A program made the translations under genes and the position numbers. A stretch of DNA of 50,217 bases from contig JAZKIX010000108.1 in NCBI GenBank assembly GCA_040384645.1, forward strand, positions 1-50,217. Reading direction: 5' to 3'. A model generated the notes under the pieces. The model saw only the letters and a list, made by a program, of their open reading frames with translations. It did not search any database and was not told the origin of the DNA. Source of the stretch: JAZKIX01 sp040384645 (GTDB lineage: Bacteria; Pseudomonadota; Gammaproteobacteria; Burkholderiales; Burkholderiaceae_D). Position 1 is the stretch's first letter; each line of letters starts with the position of its first letter. Of the stretch, positions 24,439 through 32,389 are shown piece by piece.

Positions 24439-27018
24439 CTACAAAGCCTCAAACACCAGCGCCCCATTACGCACATTGATCGGAATCACGTCGTTCGGCC
24501 CAAACTTACCTTGCAAGATCAGCTTGGAAATCGGATTTTCAATCAATTGCTGGATCGCCCTTTTCAATGGCCGTGCGCCATACACCGGATCGAAACCGGC
24601 TTCGGCGATTTTTTGCAACGCCACTTCCGACATGTCGAGCCCCATATCCATCTTGGCCAGACGCCGCTCCAGAATGGCCAGCTGCACTTTAGCAATTGCG
24701 CCGATATTTTTTTCATCGAGCGCATGGAACACCACGATCTCGTCGATACGGTTGATGAATTCGGGACGGAAATGCTCGCGCACTTCTGCCATGACAGCCA
24801 TCTTGATGACCGCCGGTTCACTGCCTTCCATCGCCTGGATCTTGTGTGAGCCGAGGTTAGACGTCATCACGATCACGGTATTTTTAAAATCCACCGTGCG
24901 GCCCTGGCCATCGGTCATGCGGCCATCGTCCAGCACTTGCAGCAAGACATTGAAGACATCGCTATGCGCCTTTTCGATTTCATCGAACAAGATCACGCTA
25001 TACGGTTTGCGCCGCACTGCCTCGGTCAGGTAACCGCCTTCGTCATAACCGACATAACCGGGCGGCGCGCCGATCAATCGCGCGACTGAATGCTTCTCCA
25101 TGAATTCGCTCATGTCGATACGGATCAGGGATTCTTCGGTATCGAATAAGAACGAGGCCAGCGCCTTGCACAACTCGGTTTTACCGACCCCGGTCGGCCC
25201 GAGGAACATAAAGGAACCATACGGCCGGTCCGGATCGCCCAAGCCGGAACGCGAGCGCCGGATCGCATCCGACACGGCGACAATCGCTTCGTGCTGGCCC
25301 ACCACGCGCCGGTGCAATTCGTCTTCCATATGCAACAGCTTTTCACGCTCGCCCTGCATCATGCGCGAGACTGGGATGCCAGTGGCACGCGATACCACTT
25401 CGGCGATTTCTTCCGCACCAACCTGGGTGCGGAGCAGCTTCGGTTTGCCTGCGGTGGCGGCGCCGGTATCGGCTTGCTTGAGCTGCGCTTCCAGCTCCGG
25501 CAACTTGCCGTATTGCAGCTCGGACACCTTTTGCCAATCGCTGGCGCGGGTCGCTTCTTCCATTTGCTGCCGAATGTTTTCGATCTCTTCCTTGATGTGG
25601 GTACTGCCCTGCACCACGGCTTTTTCGGCCTTCAGGATTTCTTCCAGATCGTTGTATTCACGTTGCAATTTAACGATTTCTTCCTCGATTAAACCGAGGC
25701 GGCGGTGTGAGGCATCGTCCTTTTCTTTCTTGACCGCTTCGCGTTCGATTTTCAGCTGGATCAGGCGCCGCTCCAGCTTGTCCATCACTTCTGGCTTGGA
25801 GTCGATTTCAATCTTGATTTTGGATGCTGCTTCATCGATCAGGTCGATGGCTTTGTCAGGCAAAAAGCGGTCGGTGATATAGCGGTGCGACAGCTCGGCG
25901 GCCGCAATGATGGCGGCGTCGGTGATTTCGACCTTGTGATGCAATTCGTATTTATCCTGTAACCCGCGCAGGATCGCCACGGTGGCTTCGACCGAGGGTT
26001 CATCGACTAGAATTTTCTGGAAACGCCGTTCCAGCGCGGCGTCTTTTTCAATGTATTTGCGGTATTCATCAAGCGTGGTGGCGCCGACGCAATGCAACTC
26101 TCCGCGTGCCAGCGCGGGTTTGAGCATATTGCCGGCATCCATTGCGCCTTCGGCCTTGCCGGCGCCGACCATGGTGTGCATTTCATCGATAAAGACGATG
26201 GTCTGGCCTTCATCCAGCGCCAATTCTTTCAACACCGCTTTCAGACGCTCCTCAAACTCGCCGCGGTATTTGGCACCGGCCAGCAACGCCGCCATATCGA
26301 GCGACAGCACGCGTTTTCCCTTGAGCGATTCAGGCACTTCGCCATTGACGATGCGTTGCGCCAGACCTTCCACAATCGCGGTCTTGCCGACGCCGGGTTC
26401 GCCGATTAGGACTGGATTATTTTTGGTGCGGCGCTGCAAGACCTGGATCGCGCGCCGGATTTCGTCATCGCGCCCGATCACCGGATCGAGCTTGCCCTTG
26501 CGGGCGCGTTCAGTCAGGTCGAGCGTGTATTTTTTGAGGGCTTCGCGCTGGCCTTCGGCTTCGGCCGAATTGACATTGGCGTCGCCACGCACGGCAGTAA
26601 TCGCCGCTTCCAATGCCTTGCGCGTGAGGCCGTTTTCCCGCGCCAGTTTGCCGGCGTCGGATTTGTCTTCTGCCATCGCCAGCAGCACCATTTCGCTGGC
26701 GATGAACTGGTCGCCGCGTTTTTGTGATTCCTTGTCGGCCAGATTCAATAGCGATACCAGATCGCGGCTGACCTGCACTTCGCCACCGGTGCCGGACACT
26801 TTGGGCAACCGCTCCAACGATGCTTTCAGCGCTGTGCTGAGCGCAGCGACATTGGTGCCAGCCCTTTGCAAAATCGACCGCGCGCTGGCGTCGTCTTGGT
26901 TAAGCAATGCCAGCAATAAATGGACTGGTTCGATATACGGATTGTCATTGCCAACCGACAGGCTTTGCGCATCGGCGAGGGCTTCTTGGAGTTTGGTAGT
27001 GAGTTTGTCTTGGCGCAT
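24439..27018 (-). CDS. clpB: ATP-dependent disaggregase chaperone ClpB
   Basis: ClpB is a hexameric AAA+ machine that, with DnaK, pulls proteins out of heat-induced aggregates. The 859-residue chain has the Clp N domain (LTTKLQEALADAQSLSVG), first AAA+ module (Walker A GEPGVGKTAIVEG, Walker B VFIDEMHTMVGAG), the coiled-coil M domain (~400-530, ERRLIQLKIEREAVKKEKDD), and second AAA+ module (GPTGVGKTELCKAL, ILFDEIEKAH). Length is normal. I chose ATG at 27018 because CGGAGG lies six bases upstream; the frame stays open seven codons further. A strong sigma-32 promoter lies 32-60 bp upstream. Confidence 0.97.
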   Translation of the reverse strand: MRQDKLTTKLQEALADAQSLSVGNDNPYIEPVHLLLALLNQDDASARSILQRAGTNVAALSTALKASLERLPKVSGTGGEVQVSRDLVSLLNLADKESQKRGDQFIASEMVLLAMAEDKSDAGKLARENGLTRKALEAAITAVRGDANVNSAEAEGQREALKKYTLDLTERARKGKLDPVIGRDDEIRRAIQVLQRRTKNNPVLIGEPGVGKTAIVEGLAQRIVNGEVPESLKGKRVLSLDMAALLAGAKYRGEFEERLKAVLKELALDEGQTIVFIDEMHTMVGAGKAEGAMDAGNMLKPALARGELHCVGATTLDEYRKYIEKDAALERRFQKILVDEPSVEATVAILRGLQDKYELHHKVEITDAAIIAAAELSHRYITDRFLPDKAIDLIDEAASKIKIEIDSKPEVMDKLERRLIQLKIEREAVKKEKDDASHRRLGLIEEEIVKLQREYNDLEEILKAEKAVVQGSTHIKEEIENIRQQMEEATRASDWQKVSELQYGKLPELEAQLKQADTGAATAGKPKLLRTQVGAEEIAEVVSRATGIPVSRMMQGEREKLLHMEDELHRRVVGQHEAIVAVSDAIRRSRSGLGDPDRPYGSFMFLGPTGVGKTELCKALASFLFDTEESLIRIDMSEFMEKHSVARLIGAPPGYVGYDEGGYLTEAVRRKPYSVILFDEIEKAHSDVFNVLLQVLDDGRMTDGQGRTVDFKNTVIVMTSNLGSHKIQAMEGSEPAVIKMAVMAEVREHFRPEFINRIDEIVVFHALDEKNIGAIAKVQLAILERRLAKMDMGLDMSEVALQKIAEAGFDPVYGARPLKRAIQQLIENPISKLILQGKFGPNDVIPINVRNGALVFEAL

Positions 27019-27049
27019 GGGAGCCTCCGAATGATTCAATTAGATAAAC

Positions 27050-27078
27050 AGATGGGGCTTTGTACCCCTGCTTTCAAG
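27050..27078 (-). promoter_or_regulatory. Sigma-32 (RpoH) heat-shock promoter of clpB
   Basis: On the minus strand CTTGAAA is followed after 14 bases by CCCCATCT, a near-perfect match to the RpoH consensus CTTGAAA-N11-15-CCCCATNT. It lies 32 bp before the chosen clpB start. The remaining interval up to the divergent FeeM-like gene at 27334 has a spaced inverted repeat (AGAAAGTTT at 27112, AAACTTTCT at 27178) of unknown meaning. Confidence 0.9.
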
Positions 27079-27333
27079 AACGACGCGGCACGGAATTGAC
27101 ATAATCCAGTCAGAAAGTTTCCAGGCGGCAAATGTTGCTCAAGACCAAGGTAGTAATGTAACAAGGATCAAGATGACAAACTTTCTATGGCAATTCCCAA
27201 GTTTTCGACAATGCAGCTTTTTCTGGAAAACAAGTTTCACCAAAGTCCGACAAAAATTTTAAGCGCGATCAGGTCTGAATCACTAGCTGGCTTGTTCGCA
27301 TGAATACTTCCCCCCATCCTTTGGAGTATCACC

Positions 27334-28128
27334 ATGAACACGCAATTGGCAGCTAAATCTGAATTGGCCTATCGCCCAGATGCACAACTTCCCGGTCTTT
27401 TTTCCCTGCCCGTCAAAGCGACCAAGCAAGAACGGCTGCCCTTCACAGTACGTCTGGTGCGCAGCCAGGATGATTTGGACAAAGCGGTGCATATTCGTCA
27501 CGCTGCCTACGCGCGCCATGTGCCTGAGTTCGCACAATCGCTCAAGCAGGCAGAACAGAAGGACGGCGAAACCGGCGTAGTCATCTTGCTGGCGGAATCG
27601 AAATTGGATGGTTCGCCGCTAGGCACCATGCGGATTCAAAGCAATCAATACAAACCACTGGCCTTGGAACAATCCGTCACCCTGCCGCACTGGTTGCAAG
27701 ACCGCTCGCTGGCTGAGGCCACGCGTTTAGGGGTAACCGATGAAAAGACGGGACGCTTGGTGAAAACCGTCTTGTTCAAGGCTTTCTATTTGTATTGCGT
27801 CCAAAACGACATTGAATGGATGGTGGTCACTGGGCGGGCGCCGATCGACCGCCAATACGAGCGCTTAATGTTCAAGGATGTTTATCCTGAGCTAGGCTAT
27901 ATTCCCTTGCCACACGTAGGCAATATGCTGCACCGGATCATGTCATTTTCCGTCAACTCTGCCGAATCAAACTGGGCAGCAGCCCAACATCCAATGTTTG
28001 ACTTCATATTTCGTACTCACCATCCTGATATTGACGTCGGCTCCGATGTGGGAAACGCCCCGGACAAAATGAATAAACACGTGTCGCGCCCTATAGAATT
28101 TAACAAAAATACCGCTAATCAAATATAA
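27334..28128 (+). CDS. FeeM-like N-acyl amino acid synthase
   Basis: This 264-residue protein belongs to the GNAT-like N-acyl amino acid synthase group that includes FeeM and resembles autoinducer synthases. The visible words are IRHAAYARHVPEF, PLGTMRIQSNQYKPLALEQS, AEATRLGVTDEKTGRLVKTV and WMVVTGRAPIDRQYERLMF. Such enzymes join an acyl chain from ACP to an amino acid, making signal-like or surfactant lipids. The start is ATG at 27334 with GGAG eight bases upstream. It is divergent from clpB and followed by a 7TM-GGDEF-EAL gene 118 bp downstream, which hints at a signal and receptor pair (inference). The amino acid substrate is unknown. Confidence 0.72.
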   Translation: MNTQLAAKSELAYRPDAQLPGLFSLPVKATKQERLPFTVRLVRSQDDLDKAVHIRHAAYARHVPEFAQSLKQAEQKDGETGVVILLAESKLDGSPLGTMRIQSNQYKPLALEQSVTLPHWLQDRSLAEATRLGVTDEKTGRLVKTVLFKAFYLYCVQNDIEWMVVTGRAPIDRQYERLMFKDVYPELGYIPLPHVGNMLHRIMSFSVNSAESNWAAAQHPMFDFIFRTHHPDIDVGSDVGNAPDKMNKHVSRPIEFNKNTANQI

Positions 28129-28173
28129 ATTCGAACCTGCATTGCTTTTGGCAGGTTTAAACTCCGTCTCAAT

Positions 28174-28209
28174 CATGCAATGTATTTTTTGAGATTAGTA
28201 CATTGCATG
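28174..28209. promoter_or_regulatory. Perfect 11-bp inverted repeat upstream of the GGDEF-EAL gene
   Basis: CATGCAATGTA at 28174-28184 and TACATTGCATG at 28199-28209 are exact inverse copies, 14 bases apart. It ends 37 bp before the next start codon. It could be an operator for a dimeric regulator or an RNA hairpin; no T run follows, so it is not a standard terminator. Confidence 0.55.
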
Positions 28210-28246
28210 TCAAACTAAGTTAATTTCCTGTCAAAGTAAAAATCTT

Positions 28247-31234
28247 ATGCTGAAAGCTTTTGCATTTTGTAAAGCGTGGGGTGAACTTATACACAATAGA
28301 ACAGAGTCGTTCTTATCCATTATTTCTACATATGCATTTCCGATCATCATAGGATGCATCTCGGTTTACGCACTCTTTAACTGGCCTGCCAGCGCCCCCC
28401 CAACTAACGCACAACAAACGCGATTTCAGGTATTGGTACCCGGTACCGGTACTGGGTCGCTGGCGCCTGAAAATGCTTTGAAGTTGCTAAAACAATCTCA
28501 AAGCACTGTTTTTATCGACACACATCTTTCCGAGGCACCATTTTGGTTCGCCTTCCTTGCACCAGCCATAGCCCCCGAAACCACATCAATTATTGAACTG
28601 CCTTCGCGCCATGCAAATGAATTGAGTTGCTGGGATGGCACAACATTTCAATTATTAGGTAGGGCTGATCGCGCTACCAAAAGCAAAAATGTGTCTCAAG
28701 TAAAGGCGGGGTATGCCTTAACACTTACCAAAGCCGAGTCGGAAAAACAAATATTATGTTCGGCTACATTTATCGGGCCGGCACGATTATCACTTGTGCA
28801 ATGGAATGCGGAGGACATACAGATTAATTCGCAAGTGTTTCAACGCAAGGCTGGACTGGTTGAAGGCGGACTAATCGTTTTAGCGATGTTCGTCCTGATC
28901 ACTGCATTTATTAATCGCGACGTTACCTACGTTTTATTTGCCACTTGGCTGATCTTGAATTTACGCATGGCGGCTCTTTCAGCTGGCTGGGACACCGAAT
29001 GGCTTGGTTTTGAAGTTCCGCAAAAATTTCTGTTTGTCGCGCGTCCAATTACGATTGCAGCTTATTACGTGCTGACGATCATATGGTTTAAAACGCTGTT
29101 TCGTGATGATTTAAAGGAGATTGGATACCCATTTCTACTTAATTTTGCGCAATCAACCTGCCTGCCTATTTTATGCATGTCGATTTTGCTCCCGTACCAA
29201 CTATTTCTGCCGCTAGTGTGGGTAGTTTCCGCTGTCAATATCGTGGTATTGACCTTCTATTTAATAAGAATCCTGATAAAGAGACGTTCCCGAGTCGCTA
29301 TGTGGTATGCCGCATCGCTAGGCATTACCTTGTATGCCAGTTTGTACGAAGTGCTGTCCGCCGCGCTTGGCGTAAGGGGTATGATCGGCTCGATCAACAG
29401 CGTCACAGCCGCCTTGTCGTCTACCTTATTGGCGGCATTGGCAATTGCAGAAAGAATGCGGCTCGAACACGACCAACGGCTGGAAGCACAAGCTGAGGTG
29501 GAACATACCTATGAAGCAATGCCAATTGGCTTGTTCACGCTCGATACCCACGGCCAATTCATCAGCGCCAACCCAGCTCTGCAAGCGATGCTCGGCACCC
29601 GGTTAGAACCGGACAACGCCACCTTCTGGATCGAATATTTTGGCGTCGAGGCATGGGCGCAATTGCATCATCAAGTCACAACCCAAGCCGATGGCATGAT
29701 CGAACTGAAAGGTAAGGAAGACGCTAACGGAGAAGCCCGGCGCTATATGGTCAAGGCAACACTGGCCCGCGGCAAGATCGAAGGGTCGTTGCAAGACGTG
29801 ACCGAACAGTCAAAGGCGACAGAAGATTTGCATTTCATGGCCAATAACGATCCCCTGACCAAGGTTTTCAACCGGCGCGGCATCGAAAAAGTATTTGCCA
29901 ACGCCATGCTGGCGCTGGCCGAAGGCAAGCCGCTGACGATGGCCTTCCTCGATCTAGATCGCTTCAAGCTGATCAATGACTTATTCGGCCATAGCGCCGG
30001 CGATGAAGTGTTAAAGCAAGTGTGCCAGCGTATTTCAAGCCAGCTTTCCGGCGCCCAGCAGATGGGCCGGGTCGGCGGCGATGAATTTCTTATCTTGCTA
30101 CCCGACACTGCCGTGGCCGAAGCCACAGCCATTTGCCGCCAAGTGATCAACTGTATCGGTACCTTGCCGTACCGGGTGGGCGACAAGGCGTTACAAGTCC
30201 GCTCTTCCATCGGCCTGATCGAGGTCAATCCCGGCACGCTGATCAAAAACGCCGTGTCGGCCGCCGACCGCGCCTGTCGTGAGGCCAAGGCTGGCAAGAA
30301 TGAGGGATTGGTGGTCTATGAAAAAAATGCCAGCGTGTTTTGCGAGCGCGAGGCAGAACTCGACCTTGTGACGCGCTTGTCGTCCAGCACTGCGACCGAC
30401 AGCCTGTTCCTCGACATGCAACCGATCATGTCACTGAGCGCCCCGCATGAATCGCTCAATTTTGAAGTCTTGCTGCGCATGCGCGACCTCGACGGCAGCG
30501 TGATCCCGGCTGGCCGCATCATCGGTGCCGCCGAAAATAGTGGCTTGATCGGCATGATCGACCGCTGGGTGTTATCGACCACCTTGAACTGGCTCGACGC
30601 CAATTTTGACGAATTGCCCAATACCCGTTTTGTTTGCATGAACCTGAGCGGCGCCTCGCTCAATGACGAGCGTTTTGTTCAGGATGCCTACGCCATGCTG
30701 GCCAATCACAGCCGCGTCGCCCAACGTCTATGCATGGAAATCACCGAAAGCGTCGCCCTGCATGACCTGGAAAACACCCGCCGCTTCATCGACAAAGTGC
30801 GCAGTTATGGGGTCAAAGTGGCGCTCGACGATTTTGGCGCCGGTTATACCTCGTTCTCCTACCTGAAAGAATTGCCAGCCGATTTGCTAAAAATCGATGG
30901 TAATTTCATCGTCAATATGAATGCCCATCCCGCCAATATCGCCATCGTCGAAGCCATCATCAGCCTTGCGCGCAATCTCGGCATGAAAACCATCGCAGAG
31001 TGGGCCGAAGACAATGCCACCGTACAAACCCTGGTCGAAATCGGCGTCGATTATGTGCAGGGCTATGCCATCGCCCGTCCACAAACACCTAGCGCCATCC
31101 TGGCAGCCAAATCAGGCGCCAGCTTCGTTAAAAATCCGGAATTGGCGCGTTATCTGCAATTGATCGGCAAGGCTGACGATACGTCTTTGTCCTTAGAATT
31201 GGTGGAACAGGCACGGTATAAGAAGATGCATTGA
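28247..31234 (+). CDS. 7TM sensor PAS-GGDEF-EAL protein (c-di-GMP turnover)
   Basis: This 995-residue receptor has one N-terminal membrane segment, a periplasmic domain of ~150 residues, a seven-helix block (~200-400) like 7TMR-DISM, one PAS domain (~415-530), GGDEF (~540-700) and EAL (~710-970). GGDEF reads RVGGDEFLILL without an RxxD I-site. The EAL motif reads NFEVLLRMRD, with Glu kept, and LDDFGAGYTSFSYL, NLSG and KIDGNF are intact, so phosphodiesterase activity is plausible. The domain order suggests a bifunctional or GTP-tuned phosphodiesterase sensing an outside ligand. It follows the FeeM-like gene, with a perfect inverted repeat between them. Confidence 0.9.
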   Translation: MLKAFAFCKAWGELIHNRTESFLSIISTYAFPIIIGCISVYALFNWPASAPPTNAQQTRFQVLVPGTGTGSLAPENALKLLKQSQSTVFIDTHLSEAPFWFAFLAPAIAPETTSIIELPSRHANELSCWDGTTFQLLGRADRATKSKNVSQVKAGYALTLTKAESEKQILCSATFIGPARLSLVQWNAEDIQINSQVFQRKAGLVEGGLIVLAMFVLITAFINRDVTYVLFATWLILNLRMAALSAGWDTEWLGFEVPQKFLFVARPITIAAYYVLTIIWFKTLFRDDLKEIGYPFLLNFAQSTCLPILCMSILLPYQLFLPLVWVVSAVNIVVLTFYLIRILIKRRSRVAMWYAASLGITLYASLYEVLSAALGVRGMIGSINSVTAALSSTLLAALAIAERMRLEHDQRLEAQAEVEHTYEAMPIGLFTLDTHGQFISANPALQAMLGTRLEPDNATFWIEYFGVEAWAQLHHQVTTQADGMIELKGKEDANGEARRYMVKATLARGKIEGSLQDVTEQSKATEDLHFMANNDPLTKVFNRRGIEKVFANAMLALAEGKPLTMAFLDLDRFKLINDLFGHSAGDEVLKQVCQRISSQLSGAQQMGRVGGDEFLILLPDTAVAEATAICRQVINCIGTLPYRVGDKALQVRSSIGLIEVNPGTLIKNAVSAADRACREAKAGKNEGLVVYEKNASVFCEREAELDLVTRLSSSTATDSLFLDMQPIMSLSAPHESLNFEVLLRMRDLDGSVIPAGRIIGAAENSGLIGMIDRWVLSTTLNWLDANFDELPNTRFVCMNLSGASLNDERFVQDAYAMLANHSRVAQRLCMEITESVALHDLENTRRFIDKVRSYGVKVALDDFGAGYTSFSYLKELPADLLKIDGNFIVNMNAHPANIAIVEAIISLARNLGMKTIAEWAEDNATVQTLVEIGVDYVQGYAIARPQTPSAILAAKSGASFVKNPELARYLQLIGKADDTSLSLELVEQARYKKMH

Positions 31235-31254
31235 TGTGATTGGCCGGAATGGCA

Positions 31255-31337
31255 TATTAGGGGGGGGTATAGGCAATAACACCGCTTCTCCCGCACGTAT
31301 TCATTGCGCCTTTAAAAATACCCCCACCAGTATTTTT
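31255..31337 (-). repeat. Dispersed ~80-bp intergenic repeat, copy 7
   Basis: On the minus strand it reads AAATACT-GGTGGG-GGTATTTTTAAAGG, then ACGTGCGGGAG, then TTGCCTATACCCCCCC. It fills most of the 119-bp gap between the convergent GGDEF-EAL and ispD genes. Confidence 0.85.
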
Positions 31338-31353
31338 TCCGCTTCGACAGCCT

Positions 31354-32034
31354 TCAAACCAGTCCCAGCAAGCACTTGGCAATCTCCAGATCGCTAGGCA
31401 ACGTGACTTTCAGATTGCACAAATGCCCTTCCACCAGCGAGGGCGTCAAACCTAAAGCCTCGATTGCGCTGGCTTCATCGGTGACATGTTCCACCTCTTG
31501 CAAGGCGCGTCGCAGCAATGGGTAGCGGAACATTTGCGGCGTTTGCGCCAGCCACAAACCTTCGCGGGCGATGGTTTGCACCCGACTCGCATCTTGTCGT
31601 TTGACCGTATCGACCACCGGCAAGGCCAATAAGCCACCGACTGCGTGCTCGCCAATGGCATCGATCAATTTGTGGATCAGCATCGGCGTCAATCCGGGAC
31701 GCGCTGCATCGTGTACCAGCACCCAGTCGTCATCGGCTAGAGTAGCCTGGATCGCGTCCAGGCCGTTCATCACTGAGTCCTTGCGGGTCGCACCGCCGCA
31801 ACGCAGCACGGTAACCCGTGCCAGCCCGGCCGGCACCACCTCATCGATAAAAGCATCGTCCGCGCTGACCACGACGTAGGTATGATTAATCGCAGCATTG
31901 GCCAGAAAAGCATCGACCGCATAGCGCAGGATGGCTTTGCCGGCGATGTGCAAATATTGCTTGGGGCAATATGCCCCCATGCGGGCGCCGACGCCGGCGG
32001 CGGGAATCAGGGCAAAGTAACGGGAGTGGGACAT
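31354..32034 (-). CDS. ispD: 2-C-methyl-D-erythritol 4-phosphate cytidylyltransferase IspD
   Basis: IspD makes CDP-methylerythritol in the MEP isoprenoid pathway. The 226-residue protein has the nucleotide-binding start FALIPAAGVGARMGAYCPKQYL, then GGATRKDSVMNGLDAI, VLVHDAARPGLTP and LAQTPQMFRYPLL, all family signatures. I chose ATG at 32034; the frame is open 58 codons further but those residues do not fit the family. The usual partner ispF is missing directly downstream; a dispersed repeat and a convergent gene take its place. It is divergent from mfd. Confidence 0.93.
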   Translation of the reverse strand: MSHSRYFALIPAAGVGARMGAYCPKQYLHIAGKAILRYAVDAFLANAAINHTYVVVSADDAFIDEVVPAGLARVTVLRCGGATRKDSVMNGLDAIQATLADDDWVLVHDAARPGLTPMLIHKLIDAIGEHAVGGLLALPVVDTVKRQDASRVQTIAREGLWLAQTPQMFRYPLLRRALQEVEHVTDEASAIEALGLTPSLVEGHLCNLKVTLPSDLEIAKCLLGLV

Positions 32035-32389
32035 TACAAGTTGGGCGCCAAAAGTGATTTGTGTGGTTTGTGGGTGCGTTTGCTTGCGTTTATGACGAAC
32101 GGTTATGACTAAGTTTGCCGGTGGCATTCGCTCTAGCAGCGGCGTGCTTTGCCAACATGAGCGCAACAAGGCATCGTTTATAATTGCGGCTGTGATTTTA
32201 ACCGCCATCGCCCGTTTTCATGCCGGCTTTCAGGCGGTTTGTAATTTTTACCTACCCGATCTTCCTGTCTGAAATTTGTACCTGTTAGCTGCACCGTTTC
32301 CTTCCACGGCGCAGCCGTTTTTGCTCCTGTTTTTGCGTTCTTATCTTGTACCTATTCGTACCCCGCTGTCGTCACCGGATCATCGCTGC

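Noticed and set aside
27096..27113. Possible Pho box TTGACAT-AATC-CAGTCAG before the FeeM-like gene
   Set aside because: Each half matches only five of seven, there is no -10 element at the right distance, and the gene start is over 200 bp away.
28134..28159. Terminator after the FeeM-like gene (AACCTGC/GCAGGTT)
   Set aside because: A seven-pair stem is followed by TAAACTCC, not a T run; too weak to call.
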